Assembly (NCBI GenBank): GCA_964036045.1
Contig: OZ038380.1
Span: 172,969,529 to 173,033,528 of the forward strand
Reading direction: 5' to 3'
Source: Eutreptiella sp. 'Long Island Sound 2002'
Taxonomy: Eukaryota > Euglenozoa > Euglenophyceae > Eutreptiales > Eutreptiaceae
Length of the DNA: 64,000 nt
The notes below the pieces were generated by a model. The model was not told where the DNA came from and made no database searches. It was given only the letters and a program-made list of their open reading frames with translations. Shown piece by piece: positions 19,788 through 30,313 of the stretch. The position numbers and the translations under genes were made by a program. The first letter of the stretch is position 1, and each line of letters starts with the position of its first letter.

Positions 19788-22289
19788 ATGGATCCAGGAA
19801 GAGTGGACGCCGAGGTGAACACAGCGCCAGCGCCAGAGACACCGGCAAGGCCGGCGCCTGACGCTGTACCTTCGGTGGAGCCCTTACATGGGCCAATGGA
19901 TACGGCGGAGGACTCCTTGGATGGCCTCCAGACGGCCTTTGGGGCCCTGTCGGTGAAGGAAATGGTCTCTCAGCCTCAGCCTGTGAAGAGGAAGAGAGGA
20001 AACGAGAGCGAGAAGGATGCTGGAGAAGGAGGAGACGAAGGAGAGGAGCAAGGGCAAGACCCGACGGATGTCCCTACCTTCGAAGGCGCACCAAGCGCTT
20101 CTGGCCTCCATGCATCACCCTCTCCCATAACCACCACACTCCCAGCTGGCGCTACATCCACTTCCACAACCAACCAGCCTATGGCAGAGGGCACAGGCTT
20201 TACTGGCATGCCTCACTACCCCGCCTATGGCATGGGCCCACCTACCACTGCGCTCCTTGAGGCAACTACTGCCAGTGAGCCGGTGGCTTCCAGCTCTGCG
20301 CCGCGTTGGTATGCGGCTGACCATCCCCATCCACTCCACGCCACGGGAACCTACATGGAAGTTCCTGGGTATGCTCCTGGGTGTACACCTCGGTATGCAC
20401 CCCTGAGTGGGTTGAGGAGAGGACCAGAGTCTCTGGGAGGCAGGAGTAGAGGATCGGGAAGATCCTCCAACAGGTCCCTGACGCGGTCGGAGATCAACGA
20501 GGTGCTCCAAGGAGCCACTTCGAAAATCGTGCGCGACCTCACACAAGAGATCAGGGAGAAACTGCAGCCCCTGATGATCCCGTCCCATGCGTCACCTACG
20601 ACAGTGGGGATGTCACCCCACCGAGTACAGGCTAACCACCTGGCGGCAGGGTTGACGAATACCCTGGGGAGCCTGAGGAGCCGACCGATGCCGACTCCTG
20701 CAGCAGTACCAAGAAGCCCATTCGTCCCGAGGACAGCCCAGCCGCCCTACAGTCACGTGACGAACTCGACGAGGGCCGAGCTGGACCAGCTGGGGCTGAC
20801 AGCCCTAAGGGCTATGGTGGACGTGGAGCCTTATGGCTCCAGTGATCTAGGCGGAGACCCCTCCGATGATGGGCCGCCTTCGATGACTGCTTCTTCGCCA
20901 TCGGATGACGAAGACCCTGAGGACCCCGAGGACTCCAAGGGTAAGAAGAAGAAGAAGAAGAAGAAGAAGACCCGACGCCCTGAAGGACGCCGAGCTCAGG
21001 AGGCGAAGGCTATTGCCACCTCCAAGATAGTGGTGAACCTGCCTGAATTCACAGGCAAGGACCTCAGCGAGTTCGCTGAGAACTTTGGCCGGTTCCTACG
21101 ACTGACCGGCCAAACCCACGCGAGTGGGCGAGTGAAGTGCGACCTGCTCCTGCAGTGCTGCAAGACGAAGTACCTGGAGAAGCAGGTCAGGCAGATCGTC
21201 ACCAACTCCGCCACCTTTGCCGACGTGTTGGTTGCCCTGGAGAGGCAGTACCCAACCTACGAGACCGACCTCTCCATCAGGGCCGAGATCCAGAACCTGC
21301 CCGTCCTGCCCAACAACCCCAAACCCGGCAGGGTCTCCGAGCTGTTGGCGGACCTGGACCACTGGGCTGGACGACTGACGCCCGGTTCCTACAGCAGCGA
21401 CGACCTGCTGTTTTGGTTGTGCTCCAAGCTCCCCCGTGAGCTATGGGACGAGTGCCGTCTGACGGCTGAGCGCAAGGCTAGATCCCTCCGCTACGAGGAT
21501 CTATGCGTGCTGCTCCTGGAGATGGCGCTGGAGAAGGAGAGCGACCAACACCTGAACCACTACCGTCCTGGTGGTGGAGGTTCTGGAGGCAAAGGGTACC
21601 AAGGGTCCCGACCTGGGCAGGGGACTACCCCCAAACACGCCCACGCCCGCCTAATGGAGAACGTGAAGGAGCTATTCTGGTGTGATGCCAGAGATGAACA
21701 GGGCCACCTGCAGCATGCCTCCGACTGCGGGCAGCGAGACTGCTTTGTTGTCCAGGGGAAGCAGCAGGAAAAGAACACCGGCGCCAAGGTGAAGATGCCG
21801 GATCATTACCGCTGCACCATCACGTGTGCATTCTGCGGTAAGCGGAAGCACTATGAGGACGAGTGCTACCATAAGCAACGCCTATCGGCGAAGCTTAAGG
21901 GGGAAGATCCTGGCAAAAGCTCAGGCAAAGGTGGAGGCAAGGCCAAAGGCAACGACTCCGGCAAGGGCAAGTCGAAAGGACGTGGTCAAGGTGGTCAAGA
22001 CAAGGGTCAAGGCGGACGAGGAGGAGGCGCTAATCGCCAGAACGACAACAAGAACAAAGACAAGAACGGAGGTAACCCCAACCCTAATCCAGGGGGGAAC
22101 TCCGAGCCCTCTGGAGGGCAGTCTGGACCTACCACACGCTCACAGACGCAGGCCCAGCAAGAACAAGGAGCCAAGCGTGAGCATGAAGGTGGTGACGACG
22201 GCAACGCCAAGAAGAGAAGCCGTTTCATGAGGATGGCCCGCAAATTGCGGAACAAGGGGTTCGAGGTGACCTGTCCCGCGGAGTTCTGA
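19788..22289 (+). CDS. gag: A2 Gag polyprotein
   Basis: This open frame has 833 residues. The start ATG 19788 is conserved with A1 in position relative to the LTR. Layout: a Pro/Ser-rich N-terminal half, an acidic stretch (DPEDPEDS) and a Lys run near residues 375-395, and a capsid-like helical region at about 410-590 (FTGKDLSEFAENFGRFLRL onward). The zinc-binding part at about 630-695 has HASDC, RDC and HYRCTITC, ending in CAFCGKRKHYEDEC (CX2CX4HX4C). A Gly/Lys/Asn-rich basic tail closes the protein. The stop TGA (22287-22289) is followed by CGC, and pol follows in frame, so Gag-Pol would come from stop-codon readthrough. It should assemble the virus-like particle and bind the RNA. Confidence 0.9.
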   Translation: MDPGRVDAEVNTAPAPETPARPAPDAVPSVEPLHGPMDTAEDSLDGLQTAFGALSVKEMVSQPQPVKRKRGNESEKDAGEGGDEGEEQGQDPTDVPTFEGAPSASGLHASPSPITTTLPAGATSTSTTNQPMAEGTGFTGMPHYPAYGMGPPTTALLEATTASEPVASSSAPRWYAADHPHPLHATGTYMEVPGYAPGCTPRYAPLSGLRRGPESLGGRSRGSGRSSNRSLTRSEINEVLQGATSKIVRDLTQEIREKLQPLMIPSHASPTTVGMSPHRVQANHLAAGLTNTLGSLRSRPMPTPAAVPRSPFVPRTAQPPYSHVTNSTRAELDQLGLTALRAMVDVEPYGSSDLGGDPSDDGPPSMTASSPSDDEDPEDPEDSKGKKKKKKKKKTRRPEGRRAQEAKAIATSKIVVNLPEFTGKDLSEFAENFGRFLRLTGQTHASGRVKCDLLLQCCKTKYLEKQVRQIVTNSATFADVLVALERQYPTYETDLSIRAEIQNLPVLPNNPKPGRVSELLADLDHWAGRLTPGSYSSDDLLFWLCSKLPRELWDECRLTAERKARSLRYEDLCVLLLEMALEKESDQHLNHYRPGGGGSGGKGYQGSRPGQGTTPKHAHARLMENVKELFWCDARDEQGHLQHASDCGQRDCFVVQGKQQEKNTGAKVKMPDHYRCTITCAFCGKRKHYEDECYHKQRLSAKLKGEDPGKSSGKGGGKAKGNDSGKGKSKGRGQGGQDKGQGGRGGGANRQNDNKNKDKNGGNPNPNPGGNSEPSGGQSGPTTRSQTQAQQEQGAKREHEGGDDGNAKKRSRFMRMARKLRNKGFEVTCPAEF

Positions 22290-22292
22290 CGC
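22287..22292 (+). promoter_or_regulatory. Gag-pol readthrough stop, TGA-CGC (A2); TGA-CGG in A1 at 11143
   Basis: Gag and pol are in one frame, separated by a single TGA in both A copies. TGA followed by C, and specifically TGA-CGG as in A1, is a known leaky context in several plant viruses. The frame after the stop is open at once (RGRSGGTQDLVFW), with no in-frame ATG before the protease. No -1 slippery site is needed. Confidence 0.65.
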
Positions 22293-25200
22293 GGACGCTC
22301 TGGTGGCACCCAAGACCTGGTGTTTTGGGTACGTATCCGACTAGGGGGACGTGAATACCTGGGGGTACTAGATACTGGAGCCACAATATCGATAGTGGCC
22401 AAGAAAATTTTACCTTGTGGGAGCCTGAAGAACACCATGACCACCGCCGCTATACGGATGGGGGATGGACATGTGGTGCACAGCTGCGGGGACTGCGAAG
22501 TGGAGGTACCTATGGGCTCCAAGACTATCGCCCATCGGTTCTATGTGATGGACACTGATGCCTTCGACTTTGTACTGGGTACTGACTTCTTCGTGCAGCA
22601 CTCCCAGATACAATCCCTGACGCTGCAAGCGCCCTACCTCCTGTACGTGGACCACGGCAGTGGCAGAGAGTCTGTGCCAGTGGAGCAGTCGGAACATACC
22701 TCGAGTTACCTGAAACTATCGAAGGAGGAGCCCTCGAACATGATGGCGGCCTCCAAAACTGAGGACTATCAACTATTGGGGGAAGTCCTAGACCAAGGTC
22801 TGAAGGAGTTGGGTTACTCTCGAGAAGACCTAAGTGTGGAACTGTTCGCCAGCGACAAGCAGCATGTACTGGACCTATACTGCAGCAAGGGGAAGAACTG
22901 CAGCTACAAATTTTACTGGCCCTCTTTCGGGATGGCCTACGGGAACCCCAGATTCAGTGAACTGGGGAAGGTGCTGACCAAGGTGGCCTTGGAACGCTCC
23001 CGTATGGTCCTGTGTTCCCCCGATTGGGGAGCCCATGGGGGCAACGAGTACTGGCGAACCCTCCTTGACAAGCTGACTATCAGCTCTGTGCGGTTACCTG
23101 ATGAGGCCATCTACGTGCCTCTGGGACGCAAGACGCCCATTGGGAAGCCCGGATGGGGGAGTATGCTCAGCGTGGTGGACGGAAGTCTTACCACCATCCC
23201 CTGGGAAGACCTGGACCCTACTCTGGTCCAGGCTATACAACGAGAAAGCGATGGACTCGCCTTGGGTGACTTGAAGGATCGTCTACGACCTCAAGATGCT
23301 GTTGAAACTACACCCGGAGGAGATGAGTACGTCGTGACTGACACGAACGCCCCCAACTCTCCCTGTCATGTACCTGTTCCTGATGGAGTCTCTGAGTGTG
23401 GACTATCTGAGCTACCTAGCTCTATCCACTCAGACGACGAAACTGAGCACGACGCCTTCTTCGTGCAGACTGCGGTGGAAGAAGTGGAGAACGCCGAGTA
23501 CGTCGCCCCACTAAAACCCCTACTCTCCATGAGGGTGGAAGACCCCGTGGAAGAAGAGCTGGACCCTCGATCCAGGCTCAGGGAGTATGTGGATTCCAAG
23601 AGGAAGTTGGTGGCGAAAAAGCTATGCTACGCGAAGCCTACCCGCAGCTCGTGGCCACTGAAGCAAGGACGTATGGGAGACCTATCCCAACTGAAGGAGG
23701 ACCTCGAACAGAAGATCACCACCTGGCAAAGGGAGGTAGATCTCAAGCTCATGAAGAGCGTATGGGGTGCCCATGTGAGGACCCCAGATGAGGACGACCT
23801 CTCGGAGGAATGTGTATGTGAACCCCCTAAAGCGTGCCTATGTTGCCATCGTCCACCGGAGATGGTTGAGCAAGACCTTCTGTATGCCTACCAAGGGCTG
23901 AAGGATGCTACCGCGGGCGCAGAGTCGGTGGAGGACCACCTCCCGACGTCTATTCAAGGGGCAAGCAACTTACACTCCGACGAGGACATGGAGGACAAGA
24001 TCAAGGTACTGGACCCGCGGGTGCAAAAGCTGATAAGGACCTATCTGGAGGTGTTCGGGGAACTACCCCCTCCAGCCTCATGCGACAAGCTGGTACAGAT
24101 GGACCTCATGCTGAAACCCGAGTTCGTGGGTCACAAGATCCGGAGGAGACCCTATCCAGCTCCTAAAGAGCAGGCCGACGAGATTGAGCGACAGATACAA
24201 GAATGTATCGACGCTGGCCTAGTCCTGGAGTACAAGGATGGGGACTACCCCCTACACTGCAGCCCCTGTTTCCTGGTGGCTAAACCTGGGTCTACAGCCA
24301 AACGGCTGGTAGTGGACTATGGAGAGCTGAACAAGAAGACGCTGAACCACTCAGGTTCCATTCCCAATATGGAGTCTACCCTGGAGAAGATAGCCTCCTG
24401 TCGCTACAAGACCAAGATGGACAAGCGAAGTGGATTCTGGCAAGTGGACCTGACGCCCAACGCGCAGGAACTACTGGCCTTCATCACCCCTCAGGGGAGG
24501 GTATTCAAGTGGAAGGTCATGCCATTCGGCGTGGCTAACGCCCCCGCTCTGTTCCAAGAGCTGATGAACAAGATCTTGTCCATCCTACGAAGGAGACCTA
24601 AGGTGCAGGAGCTCATATCCCGTGGGGCCCAGATGGAGGCTCACATCGACGATGTATGCCTCGGGACCAATACCCAGGAGGATCACCTAATCCTCTTGGG
24701 TGAGTTCTTTGCGGTCTGCCAGGAGAACCACACACGACTCAAGCTGGAGAAGTGTGAGTTCATGCAGGAGACCATGCAGTACCTGGGGTTTGACGTTGGC
24801 TATGGGTGGTGGACCCCAGCGGCCTCTAAGGCCAAACCCCTGATGGATGCCAAAGTACGACACGAAGACCCCAAGAAAGGACTTCATGATGTACGCAGTT
24901 TCATTGGGGCGTGCAACTTCTATCGCCGCCACATCAAGAACTTCACCTACACCAGCGCGGTACTGACTGACTTGATCAAGAAGAGTACTACTTGGCGCTG
25001 GGGCCCACAAGAGCAACAAGCGTTTGACGAGCTCAAAGACAAGGTAGCCAACGCTAAGTGCTTGGGCGTGCCTAGGGCACAAGGGGAGATTATCCTGGTG
25101 ACCGACGCCAGCAATGTGGGCGGTGGTGGAACGTTGTTCCAATGGCAAGCACTAGAGAAGGAGGAGTTCGACTCGGCCATTTCCCAATGGGGGACGGAAG

Positions 25201-27218
25201 GTCTCAACCGAGATGGAACCCTCAAGCACAGCTACCCTGACGACAAGTGGGTCCTAGTACCTCTGGGCCACTGGAACTGGAAGTGGAACCAGGCCAGAGG
25301 GAACTACTCCACCTATGAGCAGGAACTGCTCGCGGGTATGCTGGTGCTATCCTCACAAGCACGACTGTTGGGGAGTAACCCTGTGGTCTGGCTATGCGAC
25401 CAAGAACCGGTCCGCAGTTTCCAGAAGGGCCCCCCACCTGAGAAGGCCAAGCTACGTCGCTGCTGGACCTACCTCAGTCAACTACGGCTGACGGTACACC
25501 ATATCCAGGGAGTGAAGAACGAGTGTGCCGACTACATCAGCCGCAACAACTTCGACGCCCTGATTGGTGCCCGGTCTGAAGCGCTGGCTAAGGAAGCGTT
25601 CAGCCGTATGGACGTACACCTGGACCTGAACATGACCATGATACGCCCCCTGGATGGACTCCAACAATCGGAGTACCTACAGGAGTTTGGGGATATCTAC
25701 CGGCGCCTGGAGAAACGCCTTGAACCCCTCCTGGTCAACCAAGACCAGTGGAAGCGGGACAAGAGCTACCTCTGGCACGAGGACCGCATCGTGGTGCCTA
25801 GTGACCGAGTCCCAGCGCTGCTGAAGTGGACCCATGAGTCCAGTGGTCATGTGGGTGCTGACCGTACCCCGAGGCTGTTCAAGCAGTGGTTCCACACTAC
25901 GTGGACTGACGACCAGCTGCGGAAGACGCTCCTGCCTGTCGTGGACAAGTGCCCGTGCAGGTCCTGTAAACCAGGGGATATCAGGGACAGAGGTCTCTAC
26001 TCGACCCTGCCCATCCCTCACTGTGCTAACAGTGTTCTATACGTGGACTACACGGAGATGCCGAAGTTCGGGGGCTATGACTTCGCCCTCGTGGTAACCT
26101 GTGGGTTGACCAGGTTTACCAGGGTGTTCCCATGTACCAAGCACATTACCGGAGAGGAGACTATCAAGATACTCCTGGAGGAGTGGTTTTGTGTCTATGG
26201 GGCGCCCAAGGAGATCCACTCCGATGAGGACGTACGAGTACGCTCAGATACTGGCTGGTACAAGAGGGTCCTGAGGTCCCTCAATGTCCAGGTGTCTACG
26301 GGGATTCCCTACTCTCACACGAGCAACCCCCTATGTGAGCGACAGATTCGTGTCCTGAAGGAGAACGTCGGGATATGGTGCAAAACTGAACGCACCAGAG
26401 ACTGGGTGAGACTACTCCCCGTCATATCCTTGATGATGAACTCCCAAGAGAGTTCAGCTACTGGCTACTCGCCACAAGAGCTATTCATGGGGCGCCCGGC
26501 ATGGTTCCTACATGCCCCCTATCCAGAGGACACCCATTCTTCTGTGGGTGAATGGGTCCAAGAGCAACAAGCGAAGGTGGACAAGGCCAAGGCAATGCTC
26601 CAGAGAGTGAGGGAGCGTCAGTGGAACAAGAAGAACAAGCACCGTGTACCGGCCACCTACCAAGAAGGGGACTGGGTGCTGGTGCACCACAGTCGACTAC
26701 CCGCCTGGCCACGCTCTACCAGCGATGACCCATACTTCGGGCCGTACAAGATCCTATCTGTGGATGGGCACCGTATCACCGTGCGGTGTTCTCCCCGTCT
26801 AGGGGGGACCCTGGTGTGCGCCGCTCAACACCTGAAGCGCTACCATGATCCCGAAGACCTCTGTGGGGAGGAGTGGGAGCTGAACGACGAGGAAATCGCC
26901 GCTCTGGACCTACAAGGGGCTGACAGCCCTATGGAAGTTGAAGGTGAACTCCCCGACATGAACGCCGAGGAGATGGCTAAGGAGGGCTTCTACCTGGTGA
27001 AGTCTGTCCTACGCCACCGCTATCGCCAGGGTTGGCGCTTCCTCACCCTCTGGGAAGGGTTTGGAGTCGAAGAGGCCACCTGGGAGCCCTTCTCTGCATT
27101 TGTTCTACCTGAGGGACGCCTAAACTCAGTTCTGGTTGACTACTTGTCCCAGAACAACCTTGGTGAGTTGCTGAGGCTCGCTGAGACGCTTGCCTCCAAG
27201 ACTAAAGGTAGGGACTGA
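22290..27218 (+). CDS. pol: A2 Pol: protease, Dam-like domain, RT, RNase H, integrase, chromodomain
   Basis: There are 1642 codons after the gag TGA. Protease DTGA is near residue 28. The extra domain at about 170-300 has VELFAS, YGNPRFSELGKVL and MVLCSPDWG and resembles Dam-type methyltransferases, with NPRF where NPPF is expected. A charged spacer with CVCEPP-CLCCH follows. RT covers about 595-850 (VVDYG, KMDKRSGFWQVD, MPFGVANAPALF, AHIDDVCLG). RNase H covers about 930-1085 (VTDASNVGGGG, YEQELLA, DYISRNNF). Integrase has HESSGH with CPCRSC near 1181-1225, then VDYT, HSDED and CERQ as the DDE triad (1251-1350). GPY (FGPYKIL) is near 1483, and a chromodomain (GFYLVKSVLR, FLTLWEGFGVEEATWEP) lies at about 1565-1605. 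Chromodomains in this position are thought to steer integration to marked chromatin. Confidence 0.92.
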   Translation, partial: RGRSGGTQDLVFWVRIRLGGREYLGVLDTGATISIVAKKILPCGSLKNTMTTAAIRMGDGHVVHSCGDCEVEVPMGSKTIAHRFYVMDTDAFDFVLGTDFFVQHSQIQSLTLQAPYLLYVDHGSGRESVPVEQSEHTSSYLKLSKEEPSNMMAASKTEDYQLLGEVLDQGLKELGYSREDLSVELFASDKQHVLDLYCSKGKNCSYKFYWPSFGMAYGNPRFSELGKVLTKVALERSRMVLCSPDWGAHGGNEYWRTLLDKLTISSVRLPDEAIYVPLGRKTPIGKPGWGSMLSVVDGSLTTIPWEDLDPTLVQAIQRESDGLALGDLKDRLRPQDAVETTPGGDEYVVTDTNAPNSPCHVPVPDGVSECGLSELPSSIHSDDETEHDAFFVQTAVEEVENAEYVAPLKPLLSMRVEDPVEEELDPRSRLREYVDSKRKLVAKKLCYAKPTRSSWPLKQGRMGDLSQLKEDLEQKITTWQREVDLKLMKSVWGAHVRTPDEDDLSEECVCEPPKACLCCHRPPEMVEQDLLYAYQGLKDATAGAESVEDHLPTSIQGASNLHSDEDMEDKIKVLDPRVQKLIRTYLEVFGELPPPASCDKLVQMDLMLKPEFVGHKIRRRPYPAPKEQADEIERQIQECIDAGLVLEYKDGDYPLHCSPCFLVAKPGSTAKRLVVDYGELNKKTLNHSGSIPNMESTLEKIASCRYKTKMDKRSGFWQVDLTPNAQELLAFITPQGRVFKWKVMPFGVANAPALFQELMNKILSILRRRPKVQELISRGAQMEAHIDDVCLGTNTQEDHLILLGEFFAVCQENHTRLKLEKCEFMQETMQYLGFDVGYGWWTPAASKAKPLMDAKVRHEDPKKGLHDVRSFIGACNFYRRHIKNFTYTSAVLTDLIKKSTTWRWGPQEQQAFDELKDKVANAKCLGVPRAQGEIILVTDASNVGGGGTLFQWQALEKEEFDSAISQWGTEGLNRDGTLKHSYPDDKWVLVPLGHWNWKWNQARGNYSTYEQELLAGMLVLSSQARLLGSNPVVWLCDQEPVRSFQKGPPPEKAKLRRCWTYLSQLRLTVHHIQGVKNECADYISRNNFDALIGARSEALAKEAFSRMDVHLDLNMTMIRPLDGLQQSEYLQEFGDIYRRLEKRLEPLLVNQDQWKRDKSYLWHEDRIVVPSDRVPALLKWTHESSGHVGADRTPRLFKQWFHTTWTDDQLRKTLLPVVDKCPCRSCKPGDIRDRGLYSTLPIPHCANSVLYVDYTEMPKFGGYDFALVVTCGLTRFTRVFPCTKHITGEETIKILLEEWFCVYGAPKEIHSDEDVRVRSDTGWYKRVLRSLNVQVSTGIPYSHTSNPLCERQIRVLKENVGIWCKTERTRDWVRLLPVISLMMNSQESSATGYSPQELFMGRPAWFLHAPYPEDTHSSVGEWVQEQQAKVDKAKAMLQRVRERQWNKKNKHRVPATYQEGDWVLVHHSRLPAWPRSTSDDPYFGPYKILSVDGHRITVRCSPRLGGTLVCAAQHLKRYHDPEDLCGEEWELNDEEIAALDLQGADSPMEVEGELPDMNAEEMAKEGFYLVKSVLRHRYRQGWRFLTLWEGFGVEEATWEPFSAFVLPEGRLNSVLVDYLSQNNLGELLRLAETLASKTKGRD

Positions 27219-29491
27219 ACCTTACCCTTACCTGCGGAAGCGTATGTGTGAGTGTGCTATTCCTAAGGTCCTGAGAGCAAGCCGCAGAAGTGGTGTCCTA
27301 ATTATACCCAAGTCTGCGCCCTTGCTAAACCTGGAGGGTTGGCTTATTGATGCCACGGGGTACGCCCCGGGTCTCCCCTCCCCTATGCGCCCAATTTCTG
27401 TGCTGGCGCAAAAACTTGGGGGAATACCCAGAGTGTTAATCCAGGTATTGTTTTCCCTACCTACCTGTCTACTAAAGGGAGGGGTGGCCAAAAGCTATGA
27501 AGGCATGCAAAACCCCTGTTTGCTATGTGGCCAAAAACACTAACCTAACCCACTGTCACAGCCCACCAACCCGGCTAAAATTGCAGGAAAAGGGTGGGAC
27601 AGTGACACGCCCCCTACAGGTCCTACACACCCTACAGTGGCACCATCCTGGTGAGCGAGCGCTGGGCAACTGGCTCTAGCCCCCACGCAGGACTACCACT
27701 CCTACACGCACACTCTACTTGGCGTTGCGAAGAGGAAGTTCTCGAGGGTCCTAGCGACCCACCTGTGAAATGACAAGAGAACACAGCGTTGCTAAGCAAC
27801 TGTGGCCTCACAGGGGACGCCACAACGCGTTTCCCCTGCAAGGGCTTGGAGGGAAGGAGTGCTCGCGTGTGCAAGGCGCAGATGTCGATGAAGTCGGACT
27901 CCCTGCTCTGCCACAGGCGGAGCGGAGTTACTTGTTTGTGTGATCTGCGCCCCTGTTTAGCAGGGCATAAAAAAATGCTGCTGCACCACTCACCCTACCT
28001 GCCCACCTGTAAAACAAAGGCAAATGAAAGGGCGTTTGCGGCGGAGGAACCAAGGCACACTCCAGGTATTATACCCTTCTCAGTGTGCCCTATAATACGC
28101 TGTCCGCAAACACGCTGCATGGAGCAGCTACCCTTATCAAGCAAGCAAGCGTTAAGGGACTCCTCAGGTTCTCTTAAAGAACGTACCGAGGAGCCCCTGG
28201 GTAGCCTAAACAAGGTTTACCGTGCGCACTTCGCGTGGCCTACCCTTTAATGCGTGTGTGCATGCACGACTATGCACAATCACGTTGGGCAAACCTGCCC
28301 ATCTCCACAACAATCTTGACTCCACCAGGGGGTGGCCCCGCCTGGGCGTACCTACCTTACCTACCGCTGGGGAGTGAAGCAAGGAGAGAAAACAAAAGGG
28401 GCGCACGCGAAGAACGTTGCTATGCACTTGTGTGTATGACTAATCACCCTGATCTGACCGCTAATCATCTGCAATCTTTCTAATCAATCCCTCTACCGCG
28501 TCCTATCGTGGTTATCGTTGTTAACGCTGCTACACGACTCGTTCACGGGGACACGAGACGAGCAATGTGTATGCGGCATGCAAGACGAGCATACCTGTAG
28601 TTTATACCTGATTCATTGAAGTCTTTTCAATTGATTTTCGAATTCTTGAGTTTTTGAAGCTTCTATTAGTGTGGGTGGAATCTGTATGTTTGTTTATTAA
28701 TGTGTGTCTCGTCATTTTCAAGACTACGTGATACATACGTTTATAATTCCATTATTTTTCCATTTTCCGGCGCTTCGCTAGGAGCCGCTCCTGCGCGCCG
28801 CCATTTTATGCGTATCAATTTCTGGATTTAAAAAATCCAGAGATGACTATAATTTCTATAAAAATGTGCCTTTGATGCACAATTGGATTCTACTCAGGTG
28901 TGTCGTTTCAGAAAAATTCTACGCCGTCATTTGACGGATTTTGGTGTCGTCGCTTCGTTTTTGCGTGGATTCGTCCATAATTCTCCCATTCCTGCCTCTG
29001 CAGATACCCACGCGCAGCCTCGCTGAGTAGGCCGTGTTCGGGCCGAAACGCAGGTGCCTGGAGAGACTGAGCAGAACCAAGACCCCACCAAGGGGCAAAT
29101 TAATTTCTTTTCGACTCCCTTCGCCCTAAGACAGGTCACAGGTCGCCAGCAGGTTTACGAGAACCCATGCGAGTGTGTATAATGTGTCTTGCGTTTGGGT
29201 TGTGTCGACGCTGCGTCTTGGAGGAAGGGATGCATATGCACATGTTTGGCATGCTCCCAATCTAACCCAACCAAGCCACAGGAGCCCCGGCAGCGCCAAG
29301 AGCGCTGAGTCTTCTGTAGGAAACTGTACAATCAGAGCAGCAAAAGGACGCCAGCCATGGTGAGCGCCCATTTTTCAGTGTGAGGGAGACTGTAGGTATT
29401 TTAAAGTAGATGTGGAAACCAAGGAAAGGCCAAGAAAAATTCCCTTTTTTCCTAAAATGCGACAGTGGTGGCCACCACAGCACAAGGGGGG
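27219..29491 (+). other. A2 3' untranslated region with conserved hairpins and polypurine tract
   Basis: This is 2.3 kb without a credible gene, conserved with A1 (34662-36912). Hairpins that can be drawn by eye: CACAG/CTGTG around TTGCT/AGCAA (27782-27806), and CTCCTC (28160-28165) with GAGGAG (28188-28193) enclosing further pairs. GGTAGCC-TAAACAA-GGTTTACC follows immediately. A perfect 14-bp palindrome GTGGTGGCCACCAC (29465-29478; A1 36886-36899) sits just before the polypurine tract CACAAGGGGGG (29481-29491). Confidence 0.6.
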
Positions 29492-30308
29492 AGTAAGAAA
29501 AAGTGCTTTTCCTTTGCTTTAGGACATACTCTAGTTGTATTAGAGATGCACTGAGCCTCCATGCATTTTTATCTTAGTATTGGTCCAGCCAAAAGTGGTG
29601 AGAACACATTTTGACCTATGGAACCAAACACCCAATCAGGATATGGAGTGGACCCCTTAATCCCCTTTCAATCAGAAGTAAAACATCTTTTCCTGAGTTG
29701 ACTGAGCACTGACATACCTAAGGTAGAGCCTATGAATTTATCTATGTTTTTCCATGAATACTTATCTGCCCTAGTGGTATGCACCATAGGGGGTTAGGCA
29801 CCTCTTTTTGAGAGGTCCTGGGTTCAATTCCTGGTCAGCCTAACTAAGTAGGAAGATCCCATCTAAGTAGGAAGATCCCATGTGACATGGCAGTGACCTC
29901 ATCGCCACATACCATGCCACCTCAGCACATATGGGACCCAAAACAAAGAGTGCACATCTCCTAAGATGGCACTATGGAGAGAGAGTGATCCTGAGGCAGT
30001 TTTCTAACTCTTTTCCCAAAACATTTCAGCTATCTCTGTGAATATGCATTCATTTGTATCCTGAGTTGCAGTTTCTGTGAATATCTAATCACCTTTCACT
30101 GTTTACACTGCAGCCCTTCATGCTTTGATCCTGAATTACCTTCTCCTTGCATACTATTGGCTTGGGCTATCCTGGATTGAGTTGGCTTTACTGTATTTCA
30201 ACAAACAAAAGCTTTTCATCATCCAAAACCAGCAGCAGGACACCCTACAGCAACAACAAGCAGCAGGAGAAGCAAAAACACAGTGCTGAAAACACTATAA
30301 ACTTTTCT
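29492..30308 (+). repeat. A2 3' LTR (817 bp)
   Basis: It matches 18872-19689 throughout by eye, apart from the terminal few bases (TAAACTTTTCT here). The second TSD copy TAGGA follows at 30309-30313. Confidence 0.9.
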
Positions 30309-30313
30309 TAGGA

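Larger units (their letters stand above)
18872..30308 (+). mobile_element. Ty3/Gypsy chromovirus copy A2, near-intact, inserted in C
   Basis: The LTRs (18872-19689 and 29492-30308) look identical except at the last few bases, and the TSD TAGGA (18867-18871 and 30309-30313) is perfect. Gag and pol are both open, separated by one in-frame TGA. The primer-binding site, the polypurine tract (CACAAGGGGGG before 29492) and all catalytic motifs of protease, RT, RNase H and integrase are visible. It is the youngest layer of the stack and could have been mobile recently. Against full function: AATAAA in the LTR is AACAAA here, and one RNase H-region Trp is Cys. Confidence 0.92.
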
